Shown here piece after piece: positions 1 to 11,177 of a stretch of DNA of 64,000 bases. The notes under the pieces were generated by a model. It worked only from the letters and a program-made list of their open reading frames with translations, had not been told where the DNA came from and did not search any database. The translations under genes and the position numbers were made by a program. Position 1 is the stretch's first letter. Each line of letters begins with the position of its first letter. Location of the stretch: the NCBI GenBank assembly GCA_036937835.1, contig CM072868.1, forward strand, positions 5,890,001-5,954,000, written 5' to 3'. This DNA comes from Pampus argenteus. Taxonomy: Eukaryota > Chordata > Actinopteri > Scombriformes > Stromateidae.

Positions 1-317
1 ACATTGTTGTGTGTGATGGACATCTGCAGGTGATCTTGGGTGGGACATTTAAAAATATGGGATGACACATTAGCATCACAGACTGACCTTGTCTCAAAAC
101 ACTTTTGAATGTTGTGTGCCTCCATATTTTCTTTATATATTTGTAAAAGTCTGGACTAACACGTACACTCTTGCCTTAATATACTTTTGCCTCAACAATT
201 ATGACTCACTGTGGCAGTTGAGGTATTTTCAAAGGAAGTTGATCTGATTTTGGAGCATGGTAGAAAGTTATGACTGCATATGTCCACTGAAGGATTTTGT
301 CTAACTTTGTGTTAATG
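1..317. other. Non-coding, no recognisable feature
   Basis: AT-rich unique-looking sequence with no sustained reading frame, tandem repeat or regulatory cluster that I can support. It runs up to the SINE-like element. Confidence 0.5.
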
Positions 318-560
318 GCTTGGCTGCGGCTCAGGAGCTGTTGTGTTATCCACTAATTGAAAGGTTGGCGGTTCAATCCCTGACTCCTCCTGTCTGCATG
401 TTGAAGGTCCTTGGCCAAGATACACAACCCTAAATTGGTTGCACCTTTCATGGTAGCTTGCCACCATCTCTGTGTGAGTGTCTGTGTAAATTAATGAGTA
501 TCACAAAAAAACATTGTAAAGAGCTTTGGATAAAAGCGCTATATAAATAGAGCCACTTAA
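318..560 (+). mobile_element. tRNA-derived SINE-like element
   Basis: A perfect match to the RNA polymerase III B box (GWTCRANNC) lies at 371-379 (GTTCAATCC). An A-box-like GGCTCAGGAG lies about 35 bp upstream, near 328-337. This is the internal promoter layout of a tRNA-derived SINE. The body (CTGTCTGCATGTTGAAGG, TTGGCCAAGA, then a GTGTGAGTGTCTGTGT stretch) and the end AAAGCGCTATATAAAT near 534-548 resemble a repeat I recall as very common in percomorph fishes. The copy is diverged and has lost some of the usual middle. I recognise the family but not its database name. An alternative is a non-autonomous DNA transposon that captured a tRNA-like region. No clear target-site duplication is visible. 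Confidence 0.6.
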
Positions 561-819
561 CTTTTCAGTGCTAGCCATTAGCCGTCCAATTGGCTAAACA
601 GAACAACAACAAACACTCATTCCAACCATTTTCACAGTTTGGGGGTTTTCATCACTATTTTACTTTCATAGTATTTTATTGCTCTACTTCGACCCCCTAC
701 ACGCATCCTCACACACGCTGCCCTCTCGGTGTGATGGAGTGTGTTGCGAGAGATCACATTTATCCTGCACCCTGGAATGTTTGGATGGCAGGACGTGCCA
801 CCAGTGTCTCAGAACTGTG
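561..819. other. Non-coding, no recognisable feature
   Basis: A short AT-rich stretch followed by CA-rich, moderately GC sequence. The overlapping short open frames here resemble no known protein and lie in conflicting frames on both strands. Confidence 0.4.
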
Positions 820-1095
820 ATTTTTGGTTTAAAGACTTTGATCACCAGTCGTGAGGAGAGGTGGTAATAATTCATCTCAGCCCCTCCGTGGGAGCGGTCC
901 TCTCGCCTCTCTTGTAGCATTTAATCCCCTTTGTCGGATTAAAGGAACCTCTAATCTTACTGCTGCTGCTCAGTGAGAAGGCAGAGATGCTCCCTACAGC
1001 CTATCGGCATTGTTAGCACTCGAGGCTCACACTCAGTGGGATCTGTGTGCCTTCAAAGAGACAGCGTCACCACCGTGATCTATTTAATGATTCCT
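820..1095. promoter_or_regulatory. Candidate conserved non-coding element
   Basis: Complex sequence without homopolymers. It contains homeodomain-type TAAT cores (GGTAATAATTCATC near 862), repeated TTAAT/ATTAAA half sites near 920-945 and mixed GC content, which contrasts with the AT-rich flanks. This texture is typical of teleost developmental enhancers. The call rests only on texture and motifs; no alignment was possible. Confidence 0.25.
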
Positions 1096-2138
1096 CGCCA
1101 CTTTGCTTTTGCTCTTGTTCTACCTTACCCGTACTCTACTTTGCATTTCTTCAAATGCATCTCTCTTCCACCGTCCCTGTACCGTGTCCACGCACTACTC
1201 GTCATGCATCATTACCGCTCAGAAGTTCTAACTTAATGAGTTCGGTTTTCAGATATTCTCTTAAATATCGGATAATGAAAGAATATTTCTTTTCATGTTC
1301 ACTTCACTCTTACTTAGATTCTGTTTATATACTGCATACATTTTTATAATTAATGTAAAAACATCACACGCATTTAGTCTTTTCATTTGCCAGATTCACT
1401 TTTTAATTCAATGCGATAGCAACCTATGACAGGTGGGGAGATTCTTTTAAAAGAAGAATGAGAGAGAAAATAAAGTTTCATTCTGTCAAAGCTTTTCAAA
1501 AAACATTAATTCTCTGTCCAATTTTTGAATAGATCAAAATGAAGAAAAATGTGTTCAAGGTTGGACTTCTGATGTGTTTTTGGTACACATATGAGTCGAC
1601 AGTCTGTAAACTATGGGTAAAAGCAGATCTAGTATGACACTCCAACTATCACTGGTCTCTGGTGAAATGGAGGGCAGTGACTTCCCCCAGTAATTAGGCC
1701 ATAGACTGTCCCTATCTGTGCACAGTTAAACAAATAATTCCACAACCACACTCTAAATGGCATCGTTGCTTGATTAATTATAGTTTTGTCACACATTTTA
1801 GAAAGACTAATATTTTTCATGATTCAGATAAGAAGGCTTGACAAATATTTATGGGTGTCTTGTCATTATCCATAGGATATATTGGTTGGAAATAGCAATT
1901 TAACATATCATTTATGTGCCAGCACAGTGTCATTGGATTTCACTCACCAGCAGACTGTAAATTGTCATCCATCGTCACATTTAACATTGTGATTTTCACG
2001 TCATTTGCCACAGCACTGTTTGTTTAAAAAAACGAACAAACAAAAAAACAACAACCTCACTTTCTCAAATTGTACAATATAAAGGATGTCACCTAAGAGT
2101 CACATTTATCAATGTGAAGCCATAAAACTAAATAATGC
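1096..2138. other. Non-coding, no recognisable feature
   Basis: AT-rich DNA with an A-rich, AAAC-type low-complexity patch near 2020-2055. I see no gene, RNA or repeat boundary in it. Confidence 0.5.
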
Positions 2139-2513
2139 ATTAAAGGGATCATCCACACAAAAACTTATCTTTTAAACATCAAACACTCACCCTGTAGGCT
2201 TGAATAAAGTTTGTATTTGCTTTTTCACAAAGAACAACGGCAGTGGTTAGCATGAATCCATGTCAGTCACAATTTATTCCATTTGTTGCATGATGTCAAA
2301 GGGGAAAATGATCAAAATACCCACAGAAATTTTTATAACCACTGCGGCTATCTTAATCCACTGCTTTCTGTGTCGCACAATAACCGTCTTTAAAGCTCTA
2401 TTGGAACACTACAGCTACTATTCTTTGTAAAGGAGGAAACCATAAACTTTTACAGCCGACCATTAAACCTACAGAGGATGAGTGTTTGATTTTGGGCGGA
2501 GTATCACTTTAAT
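2139..2513. mobile_element. MITE-like element with long imperfect terminal inverted repeats
   Basis: The left end begins ATTAAAGGGATCATCCAC. The reverse complement of the right end begins ATTAAAGTGATACTCCGC, giving 14 of 18 identical positions. The symmetry continues inward: CAAACACTCACCCTGTAGG on the left matches CAAACACTCATCCTCTGTAGG on the right after a small insertion, so the inverted ends span about 46-60 bp. The 375 bp length and lack of any coding capacity fit a non-autonomous DNA transposon. The outer bases contain TTAA on both sides, which could be the target site, but a superfamily cannot be fixed. The TIR start resembles a TTAAAGGGAYACTCC type of end that I recall from fish MITEs. 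Confidence 0.7.
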
Positions 2514-4032
2514 AGTGGATACTTAAAACTATTTTCTATTTATTAAAAAACTACTTTTATATAAAATGAAGAGAAGCAGGCAGATAATGATGCATTTGTC
2601 AAAATGTAAAAACACATGCATCTATTAGATTACACCACTGGAAAAAAATGATTTTGAGATTGTCAAATGTTAACTTTGGTATTAATTCAGTATGGTTTGT
2701 ATCTACTAAAACACTAGACATACAGTTATTAGGAAGGTTTGTAGTAAATGGAAAAATGTGACATAGTGTGAAGGTTCAAAACTGCCAAAAGCTGAAATGT
2801 CTCTACTCTACAGTCCGAGCATGTTGCAATTTCACACTATGGGACAATGTAAAACCAACATATCCAAACAACTGGAAAATACATTATAAAAATTATATAT
2901 TTTTGTAAATTCTGGATTTTATGCACGTGCTTTGTATATTTAGAATTTGAAGGGTTCAAACTCTTTGACTTTCAGCCATCCTTGCACAGCCTGATAAATG
3001 CTGACAGTGGGTAGTGGGTGGATTAACACCAGGTGTACCAGCTGTGTTATAGTGAAGGTTGCAACAGAACATTATTTATTGTCTTCCCATCTCTAACGAG
3101 TGGAGGATGAGTTCTGTAGGTCTCGTGATCAGCAAACAACCCACTAACTTCCTATGCATGATGTCTGACATAGAGCAGAATCCACCGAATTACTGTTCCT
3201 TCATATTCACATACCACCCTGCAGAGAGCCTCCATATCTAATGTTACATAGACACACAGATCAGGGGCAGCAGAGATTGAAGTGAGCCTGGCAATACTGG
3301 GGAAATCCAATTGGATGTATTACGATCCCACCAAACTACAATAAATGGTAATTTGAACACAGTGCTAGGTGGAGAGAAGCCTGGCTGTGTTACTACAGAG
3401 CATTAAAGACAAACGATATGTGGACAAGCCCAGGTTTACAAACAGGGTCATTTTTTGTACTAGTCTCAAAAAACAGATTTACTAAACAGGAGCTTGCTGA
3501 GGCAGGCAGTGAAAGAGTAATGGTAAAAAGAGGTGACCAACACCTATTACAGAAATACTACTCAGCCTTCTCTATCTCCCACAACTGAGTGTATCTGACT
3601 GTCTGGGACTGAAGGAAGAGAGTATCAGATTTATAGACCAGAAGAGGAGAGGAGGAATTAATAACACCACTTTCTACTCACACAGGGGTGTGTTGTCTAC
3701 TACAGATCAACACACCAAATTGCTTACTCCATCATTGTGTTTGCAGATACTACATAACTGCGCAATTATAAAGGGCTATTCAGGGCTGTTCTGGCCAAAA
3801 GGAACAACACAGAAACCATTTACAGCAAAAATGTAGTAAAAAGTAACAGTAACTGCATTTTAATTGAATAAAAAAAACAATAATACTAATACTACTAATT
3901 TATTTAAATCATAGATGAAACAATTAAATTTATTTAAATAATGACTTCCACAAAACATCTGACTTTGGCACAGGAGATTGTTTGTTTCCTGTTTCCAACT
4001 GTGAATTTCACATTTCCCACTTTTTTTTAAAT
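2514..4032. other. Non-coding, no recognisable feature
   Basis: AT-rich DNA. The stretch 3060-3740 is more complex and shows a few short open frames without any recognisable protein. There is no splice-signal pair, RNA or repeat boundary that I can support. Confidence 0.45.
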
Positions 4033-4232
4033 CAACCATGACCAGGATCATCCCCTAACCTTAACCACATTGTTATTAATGTAACCATGATACTGAATGT
4101 CTCTTAACATTAAAAGACATTGTTGTCCTGCCAATTACTGCTGATAGGGGCATCAGGTCAGGAAAAGCGTGCATGTGCATCGACCACTGAGATATTTTGT
4201 CATTTAATTTGGAGGACTTGTTGAAATCGGCG
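4033..4232 (+). repeat. Interspersed repeat, copy 1 (related to 30885-31102)
   Basis: It shares collinear blocks with 30885-31102. The block at 4133-4156 (AATTACTGCTGATAGGGG...) matches 30991-31014 at about 19 of 24 positions. The block at 4199-4225 (GTCATTTAATTTGGAGG...) matches the region from 31069. A CCTAACCTTAACCACAT stretch corresponds to CCTAAACCTAACCAGACC in the other copy. Spacing between blocks is similar (66 versus 78 bp). I recall such CTAAACCTAACC-bearing repeats as common in percomorph fishes but cannot name the family. The outer boundaries are uncertain, and the element may extend towards 4330. Confidence 0.55.
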
Positions 4233-5356
4233 CTTGAATGTGCGCTTGCCTGAATGTAATTGGTCAACGCAGTGCCTTTCAGCAAAACATGAACCTATGA
4301 CCCTGCGTTCTTTTGCTAAACCCCTCTGCCCCATATTCATAGCTGGTATCTCTAATGTAGCATGCACGTCAAACCAAGCAACCAGTAAGTTCTTGCCTAT
4401 TTTTATCAGTTTTTTCTTAGATTAACTATTTATTGAAGTTTGTATTTTGGCTCCTAGTGAAAGTTTTCAGTGTAATGCATGTTTTTATATATCATACCTC
4501 ACTGAGACTTTATTTTATCTGTTGTGTAGCTGTATTTCAACGGGTGGTAATAAAATGATGCTTTCACAATGTCATTGCATTGTCATTTGGGAAGGGTTTA
4601 ATGTCACATGTTTTCCATCTTTTTCTTAAGACTTAAGTGTTGTGTGAACCAGTCTTCTCTTTATGCAGAAATGCAATTAATAGATATCATCCCCAACCCC
4701 CCAACGTGACACTCATGCCCTGGCCCTAGCAGGAAGGCAGAACTGGCTAGAGGGATAGAAATACACAAACTAATGGGGGAAATTAGGCAACATCCTGACA
4801 GAAAAATTAAATCACTGTCTTTACTTTCAATTAATATGTTTTGACTTGTGTCTTGGGGCAGGGAACACAGTGCTGGCTGTCATAGAGCAAGGGGAAAATC
4901 ACTCACTATCTGTTCCTGTGACGTTTTGCTGACATACTGTGACTCAGTTTGGTTTCACTGGTGAGAACTTTGTGAACCACTTACAGCATTCCAGTAATTG
5001 TTAAAATTTAGATTTTCACTTCTTGATTTGATAAACAAAATGTTTACTAGATAGCCAGAAAGTACACCTAGAAAGAAGTAGACTTTGTTTCCTCATAATT
5101 ACTCTATCATGATTAAAAAAAGATAGAAAGGCAGAAAATATGCCTGCTGTTCATAATTAAATCCAATTAGATCATTAAGCTTTGCGCCACTGCAAGTTGA
5201 GAAGAATCAGTCTCTCAAATGTATCTGAATCTTTTAAATGTCGGATTTATCATAAGTAAAAAACAAAAACTGTTATATATTTTCTGAATAAAGATTAGTT
5301 ATTGTGTGCAATTACAGCCTGGGGCAGTAAAATAACTGATACAGTAAATGGGTAAA
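4233..5356. other. Non-coding, mostly featureless
   Basis: The first 100 bp may be the tail of the preceding repeat. The rest is AT-rich with no convincing gene, RNA or tandem repeat. Confidence 0.4.
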
Positions 5357-5376
5357 GTACCATCAGCTGGTGGTAC
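5357..5376. promoter_or_regulatory. Near-palindrome centred on a CAGCTG E-box
   Basis: Twenty bases read GTACCA-T-CAGCTG-G-TGGTAC: symmetric except for one base pair on either side of the core. The centre is the E-box CAGCTG at 5364-5369, a bHLH-type site. It lies just upstream of a CNE-like tract. Function is inferred; a palindrome of this length could occur by chance in 64 kb. Confidence 0.3.
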
Positions 5377-5394
5377 ACTTCCTCAACATCTTCT

Positions 5395-5550
5395 TCACAC
5401 CGACCCCCAGTCCACTTGCCGTACAGAGCATCTTAATTGCCACACTCCAGTCGCACGTCATCTAATGAAGCTGATTTCTAATTGCAATGGAAATTACACT
5501 TTACAATAACAGAGTTTTATGGGGGAATTTCAGACTGCAAATATGACAAC
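5395..5550. promoter_or_regulatory. Candidate conserved non-coding element
   Basis: Dense homeodomain-type sites (TTAATTGCC, CTAATGAAG, CTAATTGCAATG) are set in complex sequence with a CACGTCA half CRE. The tract has no stop-free frame or repeat character. The clustering of ATTA/TAAT cores with GC-containing spacers resembles vertebrate developmental enhancers. Confidence 0.35.
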
Positions 5551-5959
5551 TTAATGTGACGAATAGAAGTGGGTGCATTTAAGAGCACAGGACACTTCAA
5601 CACTGTCATTCCCTGACTTAGCTACAACCTAGTTGCGGAGTATGTGCATGATGACGTGTGAAGGAGGTCTACATGCAATATTTCATGCATGGCTGTGTCA
5701 CCGCAATCTATATCTTTTCTTCTTGCTTCTGTCTCTCACTAGGGGGTGATTATAATGATTGAAGACATGTTTTGCTGTTAGATTTAAGCCAATGTAATAT
5801 GATATAATATGATAAATAATTTTAATGCTACAAGAAGACAGTTTTCTTTTTACCTTATCCGTGACTCTCCCCCTCACTCTATCTGACTTTCTTTCGATAT
5901 ACCTCCTTACCTCTCTTTGCTCTCAGCAATAAAACTTTAAAGAGATAAGAAGCTTTTTT
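5551..5959. other. Non-coding, no recognisable feature
   Basis: AT-rich sequence including an ATATGATATAATATGATAAAT patch near 5798, and pyrimidine-rich DNA near 5860-5920. Nothing further can be supported. Confidence 0.45.
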
Positions 5960-6230
5960 CTATTTCAGGGTCACCATTAGCCTGAATAATGCATTGACAA
6001 GAGAAGAGCAGTTTGAGTTCTGTGGAGGATAGAAGCACAGCCTTCAATTAAATTATACATCATTATCACAGCTGGCAAGCCTGGTGCGACAGTACCCTCT
6101 CCATCCTCCTCTAAATGTTCCATGTTACTGTCTTGTCCAATATTGTGTGTCAAGCAACAGCCTCTTCCTGTGCCAGCACAGGGCTCGGATGCAGATAAGA
6201 GCGCCTGTGCTGGATGGAGGTGCACATTTA
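5960..6230. promoter_or_regulatory. Candidate conserved non-coding element
   Basis: Complex sequence with TAATGCATTGACA, CAATTAAATTATACATCATTATCACAG-type homeodomain sites, a GATAAG site and CAGCTG. It ends abruptly at a 15-base A run (6232-6246). It carries overlapping short open frames on both strands (up to 103 codons on the minus strand), but these match no family I know and look incidental. Confidence 0.3.
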
Positions 6231-6231
6231 C

Positions 6232-6246
6232 AAAAAAAAAAAAAAA
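6232..6246 (+). repeat. Poly-A run (15 A)
   Basis: A simple homopolymer, seen directly. No retrocopy sequence was recognised upstream, so it is unlikely to be a processed pseudogene tail. Confidence 0.9.
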
Positions 6247-7051
6247 GCTCCAATGAGGGTTCTGCTGCCAGTCTTTTACTTTGACCATATAATAATGGGA
6301 AACAAATCACTCTTTTTAAGTGGACCTTAAGTTTTTCAAAGTCAAGAATGAACACATTTATTTTGCTTTATTCAAGGAACCTTCATATAGGAAGCCCACA
6401 TTGAGTGTATATACAATACTGTACAGGTCAAGGAGTCCCTGTAATATTAAAGAGGGTATGCACATGATGTCACCACATACAGGAAGTCGCTGCAGTCACA
6501 TCCAGCCTGATGTGCCATCAGGTCCATTTTTAGACTTATACAACCCCAGGAGTAAACTTCATCTGAACTTGAGTATGATGTTCACGCTGGGGTTGACCAA
6601 ACCCTCCAGCTACAACAGATTCCCTGATATCTTCTCTCTATATATATTATACAAAATACTATAGGATAATGCATAGCTTTATAGGTGTCAAACATATCTA
6701 AATTGCTTTACTAATTTTAATTAGCCTGCTTAAAGCTAAGTGTGCATGTGGCTGTATTGTACTTGTATCGACGGCTCATACATAAAATTAATCGGAGTGT
6801 TTTTGCTGGAAAATGCCAATCCCTCTTAATTAATTGTAAGAATTCTTCCATTCTTCCTTCTTAAAGGAAGCTGTAAGCAAGATTTGAGTCCATGGAAAAA
6901 TCCTGAATGTCATTTTGGACCCCAGGAGATGCACCAAGAACATCTAGCTGTGTGAGAAATATGTCTGTGCAGTATTTATATGAAGCAAGGGATTTTCACT
7001 GTGTCTACAAAGGCCATCTATACATTTTGCATTAGCATGCATCATATCCAT
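6247..7051. other. Non-coding, no recognisable feature
   Basis: Mixed sequence. The stretch 6450-6620 is more complex and open on the plus strand but has no recognisable protein or clear splice borders. The rest is AT-rich. Confidence 0.4.
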
Positions 7052-7066
7052 CCCCCCCCCCCCCCC
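7052..7066 (+). repeat. Poly-C run (15 C)
   Basis: An uninterrupted C homopolymer, rare in an AT-rich window. On the minus strand it is a G15 run that could form tetrad stacks. Its exact length is prone to sequencing error. Confidence 0.9.
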
Positions 7067-8572
7067 TCTTGCCCTCAGAAAGATGTCACCAAAATGGCAA
7101 ATGCTGCTCACATGTAGTTATTTTCAGTTATGTATTTTTGGTTAGATTTTGTCACATTTATGAAGTTATATTATATGTTTTCACAATATGGGATTAGGTC
7201 AGTATGGATGATCAGGCATACAAACCTTTTAAAATGAAGAATGTGGTTTGCATCTCGCATCCTATTGTTAGATTTTGGCAACTAAAGTAAAAAGATCAAT
7301 GTGGATAATGATTTATTAATGAAATCCCAAACAGTTGCAGTTCTAGATGCACTTTTTTCCTTGACTTTTTTTTTGCTATGTATAAAACTTTTTTTTAAAT
7401 AGATGCTTGCCTGCAGCACTAAGTTCCTTATTAGCTCTGCATTCATGGCTATTTATGTTTGATCATCCACTATGTTAATGTATGAAATATTCATTCACTG
7501 GCATTTGCAGAACCCTACTTTTTTGGGCAGCTTTTTTGGGGGTAAAATGAACCTGGTCCACTACCAGTTTAGACATACACAGTCCTTTTTGTTGGTTGAA
7601 ATCTAGATAGTTCCTGTTGTAAGTTGGTCTAAAACAGTTTATATTAAAGCAAATATAAGGAGTGCCGTCATAAAAATGTGCAATATGTGTTAATCTCATT
7701 GTGAATAATATTTTATAGAAAACTGTCAGGATATACTGTATCTTCTTTTCTGGAACTGAGTGCTGGTGTTAAGAAGGACATTCTCAAGTGTGTTATTACC
7801 TGCCCTATATTAGTGCTGCATTATTAACATTGTCCTTAGCCCACTAGTTAATTAACCCCAAAGACCTTAATTTACAGACGAATAATGCATAACAATGGAT
7901 TAACTTCCTGTTCTCATTACTAAGATTGATTAAAATCACAGCTGCGTTATCGGTCATGTTTAAATATGACCATATTATCAGTAAGTTGCCATGATTGAGT
8001 TACAACCAGCAGTAAACTCCAGCAGCACAGTGTTCAGTTCTCACAAGTCCCTCATAGTAAAAAATGGAAACATATGAAGCTGTTTTCAAACGATTGAAAT
8101 GGGTTCCACCAAGCTATAGATTTTGTTTTAAGGTGGCCACAATGAACGGACTTATTGTGCATTGTCAATTATCATGTGTTTATACAAATTGTTTGTTTGT
8201 AAATAACCCAAAAATATATCATTTAATGAGGTTCATTTGATATAAGAATAGGTAATATCATGTATTGGGAGTATAAATGAATACAAATCCAAATATGTCT
8301 GTTTTACATCTGACAGGGAGACATACTGAATGTGTTTTTACTAAATTAACTGAAAACCATATTTACACAAGATTTGCTTTCACCATACATTATATTGGCA
8401 ATATCGTCTTACAAATACAATAAAGTGGTTTCTGTGGTTGGTGTACATGGAGACACACACCATGTGTAAATACTTAAGACAAAACCAGCTTTATTGAAAC
8501 ACATAGTAAAGCCACTGGTGTATTTTGCTTGGAACATCTGACCCTGCAAACATCTGAATCAAGGTCTAATAT
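7067..8572. other. Non-coding, no recognisable feature
   Basis: AT-rich DNA with T-rich patches near 7346-7400. It has numerous ATTA cores but no compact cluster that stands out, and no gene or RNA. Confidence 0.45.
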
Positions 8573-8632
8573 GATAGATAGATAGATAGATAGATAGATA
8601 TACTTTATTAATCCCAAAAACTGGGAAATTAA
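8573..8632 (-). mobile_element. Truncated LINE-type 3' tail with (GATA)7
   Basis: Read on the minus strand, AATTTCCC-AGTTTTT-GGGATT forms a short hairpin-like motif, followed by AATAAAGTATA and then seven TATC/GATA units (8573-8600). A hairpin followed by a short tandem tail is the 3' end layout of many non-LTR retrotransposons. This AATAAAGTATCTATC-type tail is one I recall as widespread in teleosts. Only about 60 bp remain, as expected for strong 5' truncation. The clade (CR1/L2/Rex-like) cannot be settled from so little. Confidence 0.55.
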
Positions 8633-8671
8633 CAACAACAAATTATAGTCTAACGTATTACTGTGTTTACT

Positions 8672-8702
8672 TAATAAATACATAAATAAATAAATAATAA
8701 AT
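8672..8702 (+). repeat. AAAT-type microsatellite
   Basis: Imperfect AAAT/AATA tandem units next to the LINE-type tail. Confidence 0.75.
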
Positions 8703-9369
8703 GGCAATACAAAAAAAAAGAAAAATATTGCTGTTTTTTCTCACAGTGCGTTTTTTTTCTCGTGGTATTAAAACAAGTGTGACAGCTAATGTCAGGATGG
8801 GTGAGAGTGTGTTCAACACAGTTTTAAAACCCAACAGTTTGTGCTTATCCTAAGCTGTTACACCATATAAACTTCAGTATATAAACACCTGTGTGCGAGT
8901 GTGACAGTGATATTCTAGCTGTGCTCCTGGCAGTGTGGCTTTGCAGGTTGTCGTTGTAAAGTCATATTTAGTGCAGCATTATGCCTCTGTGCACTTTTGT
9001 GTTCCTGGATTAGAGTGTTTATTGTCCAATTTATCATGTTCAGTTTCCCTGCTATGAAAAATATCTCTAAATATATAATGGCTCTGCTTTGCAAATACAG
9101 CGCAACAAATATTAACAAATAGTGCAGCTGATGCCCTGCAAAGGTTTGAGATCACAATTTCCTTCAGAGACCAAAATAACTTGCAGAATATTAACCTGAA
9201 GGCAACAAGCGTAAAACAAAGTAATTCTCAAGATATTGCTTTACCTGTCGAGGGTCATTTTCTGCTTTAACCCGTAAAATGTATGAAATGAGAAAATGTT
9301 GAATCACTGTGAACTTCAATCTATGGTATCTTCTGTGTCGTAACTATTCCAGCAGGGGTTTCTCACCTT
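8703..9369. other. Non-coding, no recognisable feature
   Basis: AT-rich DNA with poly-A and poly-T patches near 8709 and 8751. No gene or RNA seen. Confidence 0.45.
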
Positions 9370-9790
9370 TGCTTTCTGTTGTAACGGGTGGCTATGATGC
9401 CATGGCAGCATGAAGTGATGTAAGGCCATAGATGCTTTGAAAGGTGAGTTGGAAGTCTGCACACTGAAGCTGGATTAAGAGTTTAATGACTGGTAAAATT
9501 GTGGCATTTCGTCCAAGGTGACCCCTATAGAGGTGATCACGCCAAAGCTAGATGAAAAGTGAAGGTAATCCCTTCTTCCTCATTTCCAGATAGCTGTCAC
9601 CAGCACAGGCTTTGTCACTAAGGCCCAAGGCATGTAATTACACTTTTATTGGCTTTAGGGAGACTGCATCATTCATTTAAAGAATAATCTCACTTGTGAG
9701 CACAGGCCACAGTACACATAGATCATACCTGCTTGAAAGCCTCTTGTTCTGACTCGCTGTGGTATAATGGACTTTTATGAATCTAGCTTT
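9370..9790. promoter_or_regulatory. Candidate conserved non-coding element
   Basis: About 400 bp of complex sequence without simple repeats. It includes a near-palindromic TGATGCCATGGCAGCA, AGGTGACCCC and AGGTGATCACGCC (nuclear-receptor-like half sites), CATGTAATTACAC and a GATAGCTGTCACC stretch. The lack of homopolymers and the balanced composition set it apart from its flanks. Confidence 0.3.
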
Positions 9791-9871
9791 GATGCATTGT
9801 TAATAGTGTGTAGGGTGTTAATACCTGAGTGTTATCCAGAAGTCATCCCTCTCTCCTCTTCAGTTGGGGCG

Positions 9872-9884
9872 TTTTTTTTTTTTT
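9872..9884 (+). repeat. Poly-T run (13 T)
   Basis: Seen directly. A simple homopolymer within otherwise complex sequence. Confidence 0.85.
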
Positions 9885-10039
9885 GAGTTGAAGAGCAAGG
9901 CCATATGAGTGTGACAGCAGCAGCATGCAAGTGTCTGGGTCTACTGCCAACCAGCCTTGACACCATTAGCTCTGGTGACACATTAAGGTTCTGTTTGCCT
10001 TGTAATTTGTTTTGTCTGTCAATGTGATGGATGTCTTGT

Positions 10040-10330
10040 TTGCCGGCACTTCCTCACACATTGGAAAATGGTGGCTCGAGGACATTGTTAAACGAACTTC
10101 AAAAAGGGAAGCAGGAGGCATTTGTTTTCTCCAAACAGGTTTTTTGTGTTAATGGGTGTGTGAAACATAGTCTTGACTCTGTGCCATGCCATAAACTGGA
10201 TAATTAAAGGTGAAAAGCTAATTTGAGGAGAATGGCAGGACAGGTCCAGAGGCTTGACTGAGCGGGAAATAGAGCTCTCAGTGACATTCTTGGAGTACAT
10301 TTCTCAGTTTATATCAGTGCGGAGATCTTA
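10040..10330. promoter_or_regulatory. Candidate conserved non-coding element
   Basis: Repeat-free, balanced sequence with GGATAATTAAAGG, GCTAATTTGAGG and AAACAGG motifs. A short minus-strand open frame overlaps it but resembles no protein I know. The call is inferred from texture only. Confidence 0.25.
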
Positions 10331-11157
10331 ACTTTGTGGCTGACCACTGGCCCTCTTTCTTGTGCTGAAAATCACCATAATGTCAGTTTCATGCCACCTT
10401 TCTGTCTGTAAATGAATGCCGTTATACCGGTATGTTAATTCTAGCAAAAGTGACCATCGATGATTTCATTCACTCCTCACTTCTGTGACTGAGCAGCACT
10501 GAAACATCCATATAACTGCAGTTTACCACAAAGAATGGCTTCTCCTGTTTCTGCTCAGATGACAGGTCAGGCAGCCAAGGACAGCACAGGACTTTAGAAA
10601 ATTTCACTGTCTGGCCACTCGGCTCCCACTGTGCAGTGTAGGAAGCCATCAGAGCTTGCAATCTGGACCGCTCAGCTGAGGAAACGTTACTGTTACACCA
10701 CCCACTCAGCTTAAAGAACCTCACCATTATCTACATGTAATGCCATGAAAATTAAACGTGAGAATCAATAGAATAGACACCACAACTTACTTAAGCCCTT
10801 TTCACACATGTTATATCTAACATTCTCTCAGTTTAAACTGCTAATAAATTTCAACTTCATCATTTAATAAATAGACACTGCTGCTGTCTGTTATATATGT
10901 TCAAATGTAAATTATTTGGATGGATATTCATAATAGTAGTAATAATCTAACCGATTGTGGTATTGGTATAAGGTTGTCTGCTGTTCATGTGTTTTCTTTT
11001 AGCCTGCAATGTTAGGGAAAAATCGTATGTGCCCCATTTAGCTAAAAATATGACTATGCAATATGCATGTCCTGGAAATCAAGCTAGTGCTAGCATGGTA
11101 CTCAAAAGCAAACTCTGCTTCTCCATTGCCTTCCTTTCCCTTCTCCGTTGTACTCAG
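10331..11157. other. Non-coding; one CNE-like patch at 10490-10730
   Basis: The middle portion (10490-10730) is balanced and repeat-free, like the flanking CNE candidates. The remainder is AT-rich, with TAGTAGTAATAAT near 10937. No gene recognised. Confidence 0.35.
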
Positions 11158-11177
11158 CCTAGCGCTATCGGTAGCCT
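11158..11177 (+). other. Possible 20-nt exon-like unit (strong acceptor, donor)
   Basis: A long pyrimidine tract (about 11119-11150) leads to TACTCAG ending at 11157. Twenty bases later CCT is followed by GTGAGT (11178-11183). The pair is a good match to vertebrate 3' and 5' splice consensus. A 20-nt exon is very short and no protein frame supports it, so this could be chance or part of a non-coding transcript. Confidence 0.2.

Noticed and set aside
367..380. Possible functional tRNA gene (B box present)
   Set aside because: The surrounding bases do not form a cloverleaf and continue into a SINE-type body. Better explained as a tRNA-derived repeat.
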